DNA from: Chrysogorgia sp. JL179-B06 | Taxonomy: Eukaryota; Cnidaria; Anthozoa; Scleralcyonacea; Chrysogorgiidae | Direction of reading: 5' to 3' | Length of the DNA: 64,000 bases | Assembly: GCA_035772405.1 (NCBI GenBank) | Contig: JAYKKM010000144.1 | Span: 310,001 to 374,000 of the forward strand | Shown: positions 9,121 to 18,892 of the stretch, piece after piece | Position numbering within the stretch: the stretch's first letter is position 1 | Layout: each line of letters starts with the position of its first letter | The notes under the pieces: model-generated | Told to the model about the DNA's origin: nothing | The model's input: the letters and a program-made list of their open reading frames with translations, nothing else | Databases searched by the model: none | Translations under genes and position numbers: made by a program

Positions 9121-12040
9121 GTCGGACTGTGAAAAACCCACTGACAAAAAGACGGGCGCATAAGACGAGTGCAGCCGTTGTCAATTCACTAACAGACGAA
9201 GCGACCAACGTTCACGGCTTCTTTAGAGATCAAGAGGGACAACCTGTAGTCGAAGACCTCACACCGTCAACGGATCTGTTGGATCGAGCACTGAGAGGGT
9301 TCACAAGGTCCTATGGAGTCGAAGTAATTGACGACAGAGACATCAATCAGGTAAACGCTAGCTAGTAGAAGTGCTGTCACTAACCTTTTGAGACGTGAGC
9401 TGGGTGAGACCAACGGAATGAAAGTGGTAGAGACAGTCAAGGTCACTTTTGAGAAAGTTTTAGAGCGTGATAAGACCACATACAAAACTGCCTACTTTAA
9501 CAGCGAAACGTTCGTCGTCATTAACAAGCATGACATCGAGGGTGTTGCCAACCGTGGGTCGGAACAGATTTTAACGCGGATAGCTGGGTGGCTATCTGAG
9601 GGGTCTGGATGGACTATCGACAAAATAGACGCACACTACGTTAATATTGCCATTTATAGACCTTTGAATGGGAGTAGCTACATTGCGTTACCAAAGGAGC
9701 TGCGCAACAGTATGAAGGGCTTGATAAACGTGAATAATGGGGATGACAACGAGTGCTTTAGATGGTGTCACCTTGCGCACAAGTTTCATGTTGGAAAACA
9801 CTCCGATAGAACGTCGAAGTATGCCAGACATGTCAGTGAGCTGAATTACGACGGAATTGACTTCCCAGTCACACTCAAAGACTACAATAGGATCGAAAAG
9901 GCTAACGATATTAGCATTAATGTTTTTGGGTATGAAATAAGCAGCCATTCCCTGTGTACGTTTCTAAGGAGGCGTATCCTGACCATATGGACCTACTGTT
10001 GATAACTAATGACGTGGGCAACAAGCATTATGTGTACATTCGCGATTTTAACAAATTCATGTACCGTCAGACAGAGCATAAGGCGAGAAAGCATTTTTGC
10101 AGGTATTGTTTGCAGTGTTTCACCCGCGCGGACGTGCTTGAAAGTCATATTGAAGTGTGTTTGGTCATCAATGGGAAGCAAGCTATTAAAATGCCGCAAA
10201 AAGGTGCGAAAGTGAAATACGAGAATTTTAGCAGACAATTAAATGTACCATTTGTGGTGTACGCAGATTTCGAGGCTATCACACAGAAGGTGCATGCGGC
10301 AACACCATCAAGCGAGTGTAGCTACACAAATGCTTACCAGAGGCACGTTGACTGTGGTTATGGGTACAAATTAGTTTGTTGCTACGACGACGAGTACAGT
10401 AAGCCAGTAAAAGTGTATCGCGGTGAAAATGCAGTCAACAAGTTCATTGGGGAGATGTTAGAAATTGTTGAATATTGTAAAGAGACATCTGAGAGTCACT
10501 TTAACAAAGAAATGATACTGACTGATGCCGATAAGAAGAACTTTGACGAGGCTAAAAGTTGCCATATTTGTAGTGTTGAGTACACCGACGCTGACGTTAG
10601 AGTGAGAGACCACTGTCACGTGTCAGGCAAGTACAGAGGGTCCGCACATCGCAATTGTAATGTGAACTTTAAGTTGACTGACAAAATCCCTGTGATCTTT
10701 CATAACTTGCGCGGCTACGATAGCCATCTCATCATGCAGGAGATTGGTAAGTTTGGCCAAGACATAAATGTGATACCGAACAACATGGAGAAGTACATGG
10801 CGTTCATGCTTGGAAAAAACTTGGTATTTTTGGACAGCTTTCAGTTCATGAGTAGTGGTCTAGACAACTTGGTGAAGAACCTACCAAGGGACGCTTTCAA
10901 ATACACGTCAGAAGTGTTTCATGACGAGGGGTTGGCACTTATGACAAGAAAGGGAGTCTACCCCTATGATTATATGGACTCCTTTGATAAATTCGATGAA
11001 AGCGAACTACCCTCCAAAAAAGACTTCTACAGCGTTCTGAATGATGAAGACATTACGGAAGAAATGCATGAACGCGCTTGCGATGTGTGGGACCACTTCG
11101 ACGTTGAAAATATGGGTGGGTATCACGACCTGTATTTGAAAAGCGATGTGCTCTTGCTCGCTGACGTTTTTGAGAACTTTAGAAAGACATGTCATCGCGA
11201 GTATAAATTAGACCCTTGGCATTATTTCACGTCGCCTGGATTGGCTTGGGATGCCATGCTAAAAATGACTGGAGTGGAACTCGAATTATTGTCCGACATT
11301 GACATGTTCCAGTTCGTAGAATTAGGTATGCGTGGTGGTGTGAGCTACATTTGCAACAGACATGGCGTGGCGAATAATAAGTACATGAAGGGGTACGATA
11401 AAGCGCAAGAGTCGAAGTATTTGATGTACCTTGATGCCAACAATTTGTATGGGTGGGCAATGAGTCGAAGTCTACCTACGGGTGGTTTTAAATGGTTGAC
11501 TAAGAAAGAAATAGAAAAGGTTAATCTATGCGACTATCACAACAATAGTAAAAAAGGTTTACTGCTTGAAGTCGACTTGGAGTACCCAGCCCATTTGCAT
11601 GACCTACACAACGATTACCCGCTGGCTCCTGAGAAGATGGAGATAACTGTTGACATGTTGTCGGAGTACTGCACAAAAATAAAAAATAAGTTTAACGTGA
11701 GTGTTGGTGGTGTGAAGAAGTTGGTGACTAATTTGATGGACAAAAAAAAGTACGTGTGTCATTATAGAAATTTGCAGTTGTACACAGATCTTGGATTGAA
11801 AATCAAAAAGGTGCATAGGGTCCTACAGTTCGACCAGTCCAAGTGGTTGGGCAAGTACATTGACTTTAACACAGTCAAAAGAACTGCGGCTAAGAACGCT
11901 TTTGAGAAGGATTTCTTCAAGTTGATGAACAACAGCGTGTTTGGAAAAACAATGGAAAACTTGAGGAAGCGTGTGGACGTAAGATTGGTGACCACTGCGA
12001 AGAAATTTAAAAAGCTTGTCTCGAAGCCGACGTTTGTGTC
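9117..12040 (+). pseudogene. polB: Family B DNA polymerase, 5' part, broken (element B)
   Basis: It matches A's polymerase closely but is inactivated three ways. A 4-bp CTAG duplication near 9360 shifts the frame and gives a stop. A one-base loss in an A run near 9935 shifts it again. Element A is inserted after 12040, between polymerase motif B (KLMNNSVFGK, intact) and motif C. The exonuclease motifs YADFEA and HNLRGYD, the zinc clusters and motif A (DANNLYG) are readable. The open stretch 9954-12050 ends by running into A's terminal repeat. Confidence 0.93.
12035..12040. repeat. Target-site duplication, left copy
   Basis: TGTGTC directly precedes the AGTAGTATAG terminus of element A. The same hexamer follows the other terminus, and the intact polymerase gene has it once. 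Confidence 0.95.
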
Positions 12041-12829
12041 AGTAGTATAGTGAGTGGGGCTGCGGGCCCAGCAACGTCAAACGTGAATATAAACACCAAA
12101 ACATCACCAAATTTGTGTCGAGCCACAACTCGGCAATGTTTTGGTACTCACGTTTTATAATCGACGTTGGTGAGCTCACAGCGCCAGTCTCTATGCTATT
12201 ATGGTGATCGTTAGTCAATCTAAACACCCCTCCCACGTTTTCTACTAAGTTGATGCCAAATATTAAAAAAATCACGACTTTCGCTAAACTTTACGCTACT
12301 TTAGCCATATTTAAAAAAAATAATCGTTTCAACATTTTCACAAATTTGTCGAATCGCGTTTAAAAAATAGTCGTTTCAACATTTTCACAAATTTGTCAAA
12401 CCACATTTAAAAAATAGAAAGCGCCGTTTCAATATTTTCACAAATTTGTCAAATCACATTTTCACAAATTTGTCAAATCACATTTAAAAAATAGAAAGTG
12501 TCGTTTCAATATTTTCACAAATTTGTCAAATCGTATTTTTACAAATTTATGTATCGTAAAAGTGTCTCACGCGTGATAAAATTGCCACCTGTTATGCAAA
12601 TTAGATTATTGCCACCTGTTAATAATTGATTAGTCCGTTTGTTCACTATTTTCAGCGTTTGTTGCCTCTTTTCTAAAATGGTGATCGTACACATACTTCG
12701 ACGTTGTGATTCCTCCCGACAACAAGCCCAAGAAAGGCACGTACGGCGTCACAATCGCGACAATGCTCTCGACGTCTTTTTTAATAACGGGTCTTTTTGC
12801 AACTCGTCGTTTAGTTCGTCAGGGTTCTC
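12041..12829. repeat. Terminal inverted repeat of element A, left
   Basis: This is a near-perfect inverted copy of 30605-31394. From outside inwards it contains an imperfect terminal palindrome (about 12041-12200), then AT-rich tandem repeats of roughly 50 bp built on TTTCACAAATTTGTCAAAT with TTTAAAAAATAGAAAG, then GCCACCTGTTA repeats. Its inner 200 bp are an untranslated copy of the 3' end of the gene at 30293-30805. The last few codons of the polymerase gene fall inside it. A one-base deletion relative to the right copy lies in the gene-derived part. Confidence 0.93.
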
Positions 12830-15800
12830 GCTACAACGTTTTTGTGACCATACGCATAGGAGTCAATACCATTTTCTAAAAGGTATCGTTTATCGTCGAA
12901 GCAGGATAGCGATACTTTATTAATTTCATAGCTACCAAGCTGATGTTTGACACTTCTAATGGTCTTCATTGTGTGTCGCAATTGTTTCTGCTCTAGTAGC
13001 ACACTTTTGTAATCTTCGTGTCTGATCACTTTTTTAATTATATTCTTTCTAATACCTTTAGCAGTTTTCCCACCACCCCCATCCTCTTTCAAATAGCTAT
13101 ACATTTTACTGCGCAACCCGACGAACTCAATAATTGGTGTTCCAGCGCACTCGTCCTTCATCTTGCCAATGACTTTCTTGTTCTCTTTGAAAGCGAATGG
13201 GTTGTCTGCAGGGTAATCGCTATTGTCAAACTTTTCGCGCTCCTCCATGAAGTCAGAGTAGACGTCGTCAGTTTTGATTGTGTACAACAGACTGTCAGTG
13301 TCGGTGAAGTGTAGTCTGCAGGTGTCGCTAGAGTACTTTTTCATAATATAATTGTAGTGAAAATTGTACATCAACGTTTTACTCAAGTCTAGTATACACA
13401 TACCCACGTATGCAGGTCTATTTAATGTCAGCGTCTCTTTGACTTTGTGGACAGCGACTAGATTCTCGCTAAATATTTTGCAAGACACAAACGTCGGCTT
13501 CGAGACAAGCTTTTCTAATTTCTTCGCAGTGGTCACTAATCTTACGTCCACACGCTTCCTCAAATTTTCCATCGTTTTTCCGAACACACTGTTGTTCATT
13601 AACTTGAAGAAATCCTTCTCAAAAGCGTTCTTAGCCGCGGTTCTTTTGACTGTGTTAAAGTCAATGTACTTGCCCAACCACTTGGACTGGTCAAACTGCA
13701 GGACCCTGTGAATCTTATTGATTTTTAATCCAAGATCCATGTACAACTGCAGATTTCCGTAGTGACACACGTACTTTTTTTTGTCCATCAAATTAGTCAC
13801 CAGCTTCTTTACACCACCAACACTCACGTTAAACTTATTTTTGATTTTCGTGCAGTACTCCGACAACATGTCAACGGTTATCTCCATCTTCTCGGGAGCC
13901 AATGGGTAATCGTTATGCAGGTCATGCAAATGGTCTGGGTACTCCAAGTCGACCTCGAGCAGTAAACCTTTTTTACTATTGTTGTGATACTCACGCAGAT
14001 TAACCTTTTCTATTTCTTTCTTAGTCAACCACTTGAAGCCGCCCGTGGGTAGACTTCGACTCATTGCCCATCCATACAAGTTGTTGGCGTCAAGGTACAT
14101 CAAATACTTCGACTCTTGCTTTTTGTCATACCCTTCCATGTACTTATTATTCGCCACGCCATGTCTGTTGCATATGTAGCTCACACCACCACGCATACCT
14201 AGTTCTACAAACTGGAACATGTCAATGTCGGACAATAATTCAAGTTCCACTCCAGTCATCTTTAACATAGCATCCCAAGCCAATCCGGGCGATGTGAAAT
14301 AATGGCAAGGGTCTAATTTATACTCACGGTGACATGTCTTTCTAAAGTTCTCGAAAACGTCGGCGAGCAAGAGCACATCGCTTTTCAAATACAGGTCGTG
14401 ATACTCACCCATACTTTCAACGTCGAAGTAGTCCCACACATCGATGGCGCGCTCGTGCATTTCTTCCGTGATGTGCTCATCGTTCAGAACGCTGTAGAAA
14501 TCTTTTTTGGAGGGTAGCTCGCGCTCGTCGAATTTTTCAAAGGAGTCCATATAATCATAGGGATAGACCCCCTTTCTTGTCATAAGTGCCAACCCTGTTT
14601 CACGAAACACTTCTGACGTGTATTTGAAAGCGTCCCTTGGTAGGTTCTTCACCAAGTTGTCTAGACCACTACCCATGAACTGAAAGCTGTCCAAGAACAC
14701 CAAGTTTTTTCCAAGCATGAACGCCATGTACTTCTCCATGTTGTTTGGTATCACATTTATGTCTTGGCCAAACTTACCAATCTCCTGCATGATGAAATGG
14801 CTATCGTAGCCGCGCAAGTTATGAAAGATCACAGGAATTTTATCAGTCAATCTAAAGTTCACGTTACACTGACGATGTGCGGACCCTCTGTACTTACCTG
14901 ACACGTGACAGTGGTCTCTCACTCTAACGTCAGCGCCAGTGTACTCAACACTGCAAATATGGCAACTTTTAGCCTCGTCGAAATCTTGTTTGTCGTCATC
15001 AGTCAGCATCATCTCTTTGTTAAAGTGACTCTCAGATGTTTCTTTACAATATTCAACAATTTCTAACATCTCCCCAATGAACTTGTTGACTGCGTTTTCA
15101 CCGCGATACACTTTTACTGGCTTACTGTACTCATTGTCATAGCAACAAACCAGTTTATACCCATAACCGCAGTCAACGTGCCTCTGGTAAGCATTTGTGT
15201 AGCTACACTCGCTTGACAGCTTTGTTGTGTGCACCTTCTGTGTGATAGCCTCGAAGTCTGCATACACCACAAATGGTACATTTAATTGTCTACTAAAATT
15301 CTCGTATTTCACTTTCGCACCTTTTTGCGGCATTTTAATAGCTTGCTTCCCATTGATGACCAAACACACTTCAATATGACTTTCAAGCACGTCCACGCGG
15401 GTGAAACACTGCAAACAATACCTGCAAAAATGCTTTCTCGCCTTGTGCTCTGTCTGACGGTACATGAACTTGTTAAAATCACGAATATATACATAGTGCT
15501 TGTTGCCCACGTCATTAGTTATCAACAATAGGTCCATATGGTCAGGACACGCCTCCTTAGAAACGTGCACAGGGAATGGCTGCTTATTTTCGTACCCAAA
15601 AACATTTATGCTAATATCGTTTGCCTTTTCGATCTTGTTGTAGTCTTTGAGTGTGACTGGGAAATCAATTCCGTCATAATTCAGCTCACCGACATGCCTA
15701 GCGTACTTCGACGTTCTATCGGAGTGTTTTCCAACAGGAAACTTGTGCGCTAGGTGACACCATCTAAAGCACTCGTTGTCATCATCGTTATTTACATTTA

Positions 15801-16404
15801 TCAGACCCTTCATACTGTTGCGCAGCTCCTTTGGTAACACAATGTAGCTACTCCCATGCAAAGGTCTGTAAATAGCGACATTGACGTAGTGCGCATCTAT
15901 TTTGTCGATAGTCCATCCAGACCCCTCAGACAACCACCCAGCTATCCGCGTCAAAATCTGCTCCGACCCGCGATTGGCAACACCCTCGATGTCATGCTCG
16001 TTAATGACGACGAACGTTTCGCTGTTAAAGTAGGCAGTTTTGTATGTGGTCTTATTGAGTTCTAAAACTTTCTCAAAAGTGACCTTAACTGTCTCCACCA
16101 CTTTCATTCCGTTGGTCTCACCTAGTTCACGTCTCAAAAGGTTAGTGACAGCGCTTCTACTACCATTTACCTGATTAATGTCTCTGTCGTCAATCACTTC
16201 GACTCCATAGGACCTTGTGAACCCTCTCAGTGCTCGATCCAACAAATGTGTTGACGGTGTGAGGTCTTCGACTGCAGGTTGTGTTTCTTGGTCTCTAAAG
16301 AAGCCGTGAACGTTGGTCGCTTCACCTGTTAGTGAATTGACAACGGCTGCACTCGTCTTATGCGCCCGTCTTTTTTTCAGCGGGTTTCTCACAGTCCGAC
16401 TCAT
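12811..16404 (-). CDS. polB: Protein-primed family B DNA polymerase (element A)
   Basis: A 1197-aa DNA polymerase of the protein-primed family B type used by Polintons, with 3'-5' exonuclease and polymerase domains. Exonuclease motif I is YADFEA (D383, E385), motif II HNLRGYD (528-534), and motif III YLKSD (Y672, D676). Polymerase motif A is DANNLYG (D772), motif B is around KLMNNSVFGK (934-943), and motif C is DTDS (1035-1038). A C2HC zinc-finger-like segment (C327, C330, H343, C347) precedes the exonuclease. An HNH/endonuclease VII-like cysteine-histidine cluster (C481, C484, H498, H500, H510, C513) lies between motifs I and II. The first 320 residues are the usual Polinton N-terminal extension. 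TATAAGCC directly precedes the ATG. The last residues (VVARTLTN) are encoded within the terminal repeat and differ from element B's version. Confidence 0.95.
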   Translation of the reverse strand: MSRTVRNPLKKRRAHKTSAAVVNSLTGEATNVHGFFRDQETQPAVEDLTPSTHLLDRALRGFTRSYGVEVIDDRDINQVNGSRSAVTNLLRRELGETNGMKVVETVKVTFEKVLELNKTTYKTAYFNSETFVVINEHDIEGVANRGSEQILTRIAGWLSEGSGWTIDKIDAHYVNVAIYRPLHGSSYIVLPKELRNSMKGLINVNNDDDNECFRWCHLAHKFPVGKHSDRTSKYARHVGELNYDGIDFPVTLKDYNKIEKANDISINVFGYENKQPFPVHVSKEACPDHMDLLLITNDVGNKHYVYIRDFNKFMYRQTEHKARKHFCRYCLQCFTRVDVLESHIEVCLVINGKQAIKMPQKGAKVKYENFSRQLNVPFVVYADFEAITQKVHTTKLSSECSYTNAYQRHVDCGYGYKLVCCYDNEYSKPVKVYRGENAVNKFIGEMLEIVEYCKETSESHFNKEMMLTDDDKQDFDEAKSCHICSVEYTGADVRVRDHCHVSGKYRGSAHRQCNVNFRLTDKIPVIFHNLRGYDSHFIMQEIGKFGQDINVIPNNMEKYMAFMLGKNLVFLDSFQFMGSGLDNLVKNLPRDAFKYTSEVFRETGLALMTRKGVYPYDYMDSFEKFDERELPSKKDFYSVLNDEHITEEMHERAIDVWDYFDVESMGEYHDLYLKSDVLLLADVFENFRKTCHREYKLDPCHYFTSPGLAWDAMLKMTGVELELLSDIDMFQFVELGMRGGVSYICNRHGVANNKYMEGYDKKQESKYLMYLDANNLYGWAMSRSLPTGGFKWLTKKEIEKVNLREYHNNSKKGLLLEVDLEYPDHLHDLHNDYPLAPEKMEITVDMLSEYCTKIKNKFNVSVGGVKKLVTNLMDKKKYVCHYGNLQLYMDLGLKINKIHRVLQFDQSKWLGKYIDFNTVKRTAAKNAFEKDFFKLMNNSVFGKTMENLRKRVDVRLVTTAKKLEKLVSKPTFVSCKIFSENLVAVHKVKETLTLNRPAYVGMCILDLSKTLMYNFHYNYIMKKYSSDTCRLHFTDTDSLLYTIKTDDVYSDFMEEREKFDNSDYPADNPFAFKENKKVIGKMKDECAGTPIIEFVGLRSKMYSYLKEDGGGGKTAKGIRKNIIKKVIRHEDYKSVLLEQKQLRHTMKTIRSVKHQLGSYEINKVSLSCFDDKRYLLENGIDSYAYGHKNVVARTLTN

Positions 16405-16414
16405 TGGCTTATAC

Positions 16415-16978
16415 TTACACTACACTTTTTTTCTTAGCCCACTCATTGTAATAAATATCACCACTCTCACACCATCCCAGCTTTGGGTACACCACCCCAA
16501 ACAAATTGTCGTCGAACAAGTCTTTCACCTTCCCGTCTTTGAGGTCTAACACCTTCTTGAGTGTCTCGAGTTGTCTTCTATGACACAACCTAATAATGTA
16601 GTATCCATATCTGCTGACGTTTCTACCCTTTATCAAATCGCATGAGTGCAGCACATTGACAACTCTCAAGAAGTCCTCTTTTATCAACTCAAGGTGCTCG
16701 CCCTTCACAACATTCCGTAGTCTCCTCCCCATCCACCAAGACCGTTTGTGAACGCTTTTTAGTCGCGTGAGTCTCATGTCGCTGTAACTCTGAGTGTAAC
16801 CCCATTCAATGTCGCCACACTTTGGACATGCATACCCACCGCAGTCAGTCACATGTTTCACAACATCGCAATCCGAGCAGTAGTAAATTCTGAAGGTGTC
16901 TCCACACTCAGTTTGCGTCTCACTCACGATCTCGTCAATTGTTAAGCCATAACTCATCTGCCTCATAAGTTTGTCCAT
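16415..16978 (-). CDS. Zinc-ribbon protein, possibly a late transcription factor-like protein
   Basis: A 187-aa protein with an N-terminal zinc ribbon: C34-x2-C37 and C51-x2-C54, with CPKCG at the second knuckle. A basic helical-looking C-terminal half follows, rich in R, K, Y and H (RRLRNVVKGEHLEL, RYGYYIIRLCHRR). The layout of one zinc ribbon then a helical domain recalls the poxvirus/giant-virus late transcription factor 3 family. That is a weak resemblance, not an assignment. The gene lies just upstream of the polymerase; in element B its stop codon overlaps the polymerase start. The start is preceded by AGTATAAGCG. The C-terminus (KKKSVV) is shorter than element B's. Confidence 0.75.
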   Translation of the reverse strand: MDKLMRQMSYGLTIDEIVSETQTECGDTFRIYYCSDCDVVKHVTDCGGYACPKCGDIEWGYTQSYSDMRLTRLKSVHKRSWWMGRRLRNVVKGEHLELIKEDFLRVVNVLHSCDLIKGRNVSRYGYYIIRLCHRRQLETLKKVLDLKDGKVKDLFDDNLFGVVYPKLGWCESGDIYYNEWAKKKSVV

Positions 16979-17004
16979 CGCTTATACTACTCCAACATTT
17001 TTTT

Positions 17005-17424
17005 TCACCGAACTAGTACCCACACCGCTATTCCACTACCCAAACCTAGCGCGCTAACAAACAATAATTGGTATTCCTTCATTTCCGCACTTGGTTGGTA
17101 GTAATCCGCAACCTTCGGGAGGTCAGTGAACACTCGTCCGCTGTACCGTATGGTCATTACGCTTCTAAGTTCTTCCAACGCGTGGTTTGTGTCATTGATG
17201 TCAGCATTAGCATCAGAGAGCCGTTGTCGCAAACGCTGGATCTTATCTTTCTTAGCGACTTCATTCTCATACCACACTTCTTTCGCACTGGCTAACTGTT
17301 CCAACGCATGGTTGTGCCTTTTCATCTCAGCTTCATAACCCGAGTGATTAAACTTCGAAAACATAAAGCCAGCGCCTGCAAAAGCCACTGCATTAAAAAT
17401 CCCTCCAGCCACAACACTCGCCAT
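17005..17424 (-). CDS. Coiled-coil protein with a membrane segment at each end
   Basis: A 139-aa protein with a hydrophobic N-terminal segment (about residues 4-22), a highly charged coiled-coil-like centre (about 30-95; EMKRHNHALEQLASAKEVW, then repeated R/D/E heptad-like residues) and a C-terminal hydrophobic segment (about 118-138). I recognise this layout from other cnidarian-type Polintons, where it is an unassigned virion or membrane protein candidate. Four bases separate it from the next upstream gene. Element B carries an almost identical copy at 8012-8431. Confidence 0.8.
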   Translation of the reverse strand: MASVVAGGIFNAVAFAGAGFMFSKFNHSGYEAEMKRHNHALEQLASAKEVWYENEVAKKDKIQRLRQRLSDANADINDTNHALEELRSVMTIRYSGRVFTDLPKVADYYQPSAEMKEYQLLFVSALGLGSGIAVWVLVR

Positions 17425-17428
17425 TAAC

Positions 17429-17665
17429 TTACGTTGATTTGAATGGATCTGTCGGTATCCACTTTTTCGATTGCATCCATTTTACTAGCAGCGTTCCTGC
17501 ACCAACAGCTGCAGCGAGTTTCACTGTGCCTTTAACTGTCTCTGGTGTTCCCAATGGTTCTCCCAAAGCCTTTTTCGAAATCATACTCACTGCCACAGCA
17601 CCAGTCGTGACAAGTAGCGCGTCATACAATTCGTTCATAAGTTCTTTTCGATCGATCGCGGACAT
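17429..17665 (-). CDS. Small two-helix membrane protein
   Basis: A 78-aa protein with an acidic N-terminus (DRKELMNELYDALL), a hydrophobic segment around residues 18-30, a glycine/proline-rich turn (KALGEPLGTPETV), a second hydrophobic segment (about 46-62) and the tail KKWIPTDPFKST. It is conserved with element B (7771-8007), where differences are few. It is likely a membrane or virion component; the function is unknown. TATATATG at the start supports this ATG. Confidence 0.78.
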   Translation of the reverse strand: MSAIDRKELMNELYDALLVTTGAVAVSMISKKALGEPLGTPETVKGTVKLAAAVGAGTLLVKWMQSKKWIPTDPFKST

Positions 17666-17688
17666 ATATACATTGTCGTGTGTTTTGT

Positions 17689-18024
17689 TTAAGAATCAAA
17701 TGTGTCTAACGCTGGACGACGAGTTTTGTGGTTCTCTGACACAGGTGCTGGTGCAGTACTCACAGGTTCTTTTTCACTGCTAATTGTGTACCATAGCGAA
17801 GCACCAGCAATGATCACACCAAGTGTTCCAACAATATAACCATAGCTCCACTCACTACCCTGTTCTTCGTTAACTATCATTTCACGCATTTTCTTTTCTT
17901 TCGCAGCTTTCGATATCTCAGCCAACTTTTTACCAGCGGCGACACGCTTTGGGTCCTTCACCTTAACACTTTTCACATCAGCCGTGATCTTAGCGTCGAC
18001 AGCCGTCTGTGAGTCTTCAACCAT
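17689..18024 (-). CDS. Small single-pass membrane protein with a lysine-rich N-terminus
   Basis: A 111-aa protein with a lysine/alanine-rich helical N-terminus (KDPKRVAAGKKLAEISKAAK, residues about 23-42), one membrane segment (about 61-80, GYIVGTLGVIIAGASLWYTI) and a proline-rich tail. It starts the minus-strand cluster of three small membrane proteins and is transcribed divergently from the zinc-finger gene at 18155. The element B copy is split by a transposon insertion. Role unknown; a structural membrane protein is an inference from context. Confidence 0.78.
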   Translation of the reverse strand: MVEDSQTAVDAKITADVKSVKVKDPKRVAAGKKLAEISKAAKEKKMREMIVNEEQGSEWSYGYIVGTLGVIIAGASLWYTISSEKEPVSTAPAPVSENHKTRRPALDTFDS

Positions 18025-18154
18025 CTAATACACTATCACGTGTTATCTTACTCACAGTTGACCTCACAGGTGTCTCACAGTTGACCTCACAGGTATCTCA
18101 CAGTTCCAGACCAAACGCACTAAAAAATAGGATTTTTTCTGGGGGTATAACATA
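18025..18154. promoter_or_regulatory. Divergent promoter region with short tandem repeats
   Basis: This 130-bp gap separates two divergent genes. It holds tandem copies of about 22 bp (CTCACAGTTGACCTCACAGG) with one partial copy, and ends with GGGTATAACATAATG at the plus-strand start. The equivalent gap in element B (4507-4624) has fewer, rearranged copies of the same unit. The repeats are plausible binding sites; this is not shown by sequence alone. Confidence 0.5.
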
Positions 18155-18892
18155 ATGACTCAAGACCGAGAGGTTAGCGAAGAAGTTATTGACCGCTTGC
18201 TGAGAACGGCCTTTGTCAGTGTGTCTACCCCACGAGTCGACAATGGACCCAACGTCTTAAACGAGTACTTTTCAATATACGATCTGCTCGACCTCAGACG
18301 TGAAGAGGTGTTAATAAAACAGCCTATCCCCCAGGTCGACTGTGCGAGGCATCTTCACGACACTTGGATCGATCTTCGAGAAGATAGAGCCAAGGAGATT
18401 GCTGATAGATTAGCTAGCATAATCCCTGTGTGGTGTTACTCATCATTCAAGTACCTTATGTTAGCAAGTGGTGTCTACTTGAACAACCCTAGTGGGTCCA
18501 ACGGTACGTTACTCGGTAACTCCCTCCAAGTGTTCTTAGCGACCCTTATGTGGAAACCATGCCCAACCAAAGCCAAAGCGTGGCTAGAGCTCGCTGCAAA
18601 CCGCGACGTTCACGTTTGCAAGGTGGGGTGTAATGAGATACTGGGCGCGGATGATATCAGGGACCACGTACTCTCGCCCGCCCACAGACACTTTGCGAGA
18701 GATGAAAACGCGTACACCTGTCACCCATGCGGTGTGGTCACCAACGACCCACTGCATCGCTTGAGACACGAGAGCTCGAGGTCCCATCTTAAAAACTTGG
18801 AGCTTCAGCGGATATTTAACAACGAGCAACAGTTGCCGCAACAGGAGAGAACATTTCTCTGGAGGTATAGTAATCATGAAGAAAATCGGTAA
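18155..18892 (+). CDS. Tandem zinc-finger protein
   Basis: A 245-aa protein. The C-terminal half holds two zinc-finger-like motifs. The first is C155-x3-C159 with H171 and H177. The second is C189-x2-C192-x12-H205-x5-H211, which fits the U1/matrin-type C2H2 pattern exactly. Both are kept in element B, although the rest of the protein has diverged strongly, so the metal ligands appear constrained. The N-terminal 140 residues match nothing I recognise. The gene overlaps the thymidine kinase start by 17 bases. In element B the frame stops 18 codons earlier, with no overlap. The pairing with thymidine kinase suggests a shared expression class; nucleic-acid binding is inferred. Confidence 0.75.
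   Translation: MTQDREVSEEVIDRLLRTAFVSVSTPRVDNGPNVLNEYFSIYDLLDLRREEVLIKQPIPQVDCARHLHDTWIDLREDRAKEIADRLASIIPVWCYSSFKYLMLASGVYLNNPSGSNGTLLGNSLQVFLATLMWKPCPTKAKAWLELAANRDVHVCKVGCNEILGADDIRDHVLSPAHRHFARDENAYTCHPCGVVTNDPLHRLRHESSRSHLKNLELQRIFNNEQQLPQQERTFLWRYSNHEENR

Larger units (their letters stand above)
1..12040. mobile_element. Polinton element B, left part (cut by the window edge)
   Basis: Bases 1-12040 run in the opposite sense to the 12811-22675 part of element A and match it closely, gene for gene. For example, the fibre-like proteins of A and B differ at about 16 of 316 residues. The left edge of the window cuts the gene matching A's 493-aa protein, so B's integrase, capsid and ATPase genes would lie outside the window. 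A Tc1/mariner-type element interrupts B at 4807-7580, and element A interrupts its polymerase gene after 12040. Confidence 0.92.

Noticed and set aside
12300..12560. Regular AT-rich repeats in the terminal repeats as a possible CRISPR array
   Set aside because: The repeats are contiguous and degenerate with no unique spacers, are mirrored at the other end of the element, and lie in animal DNA.
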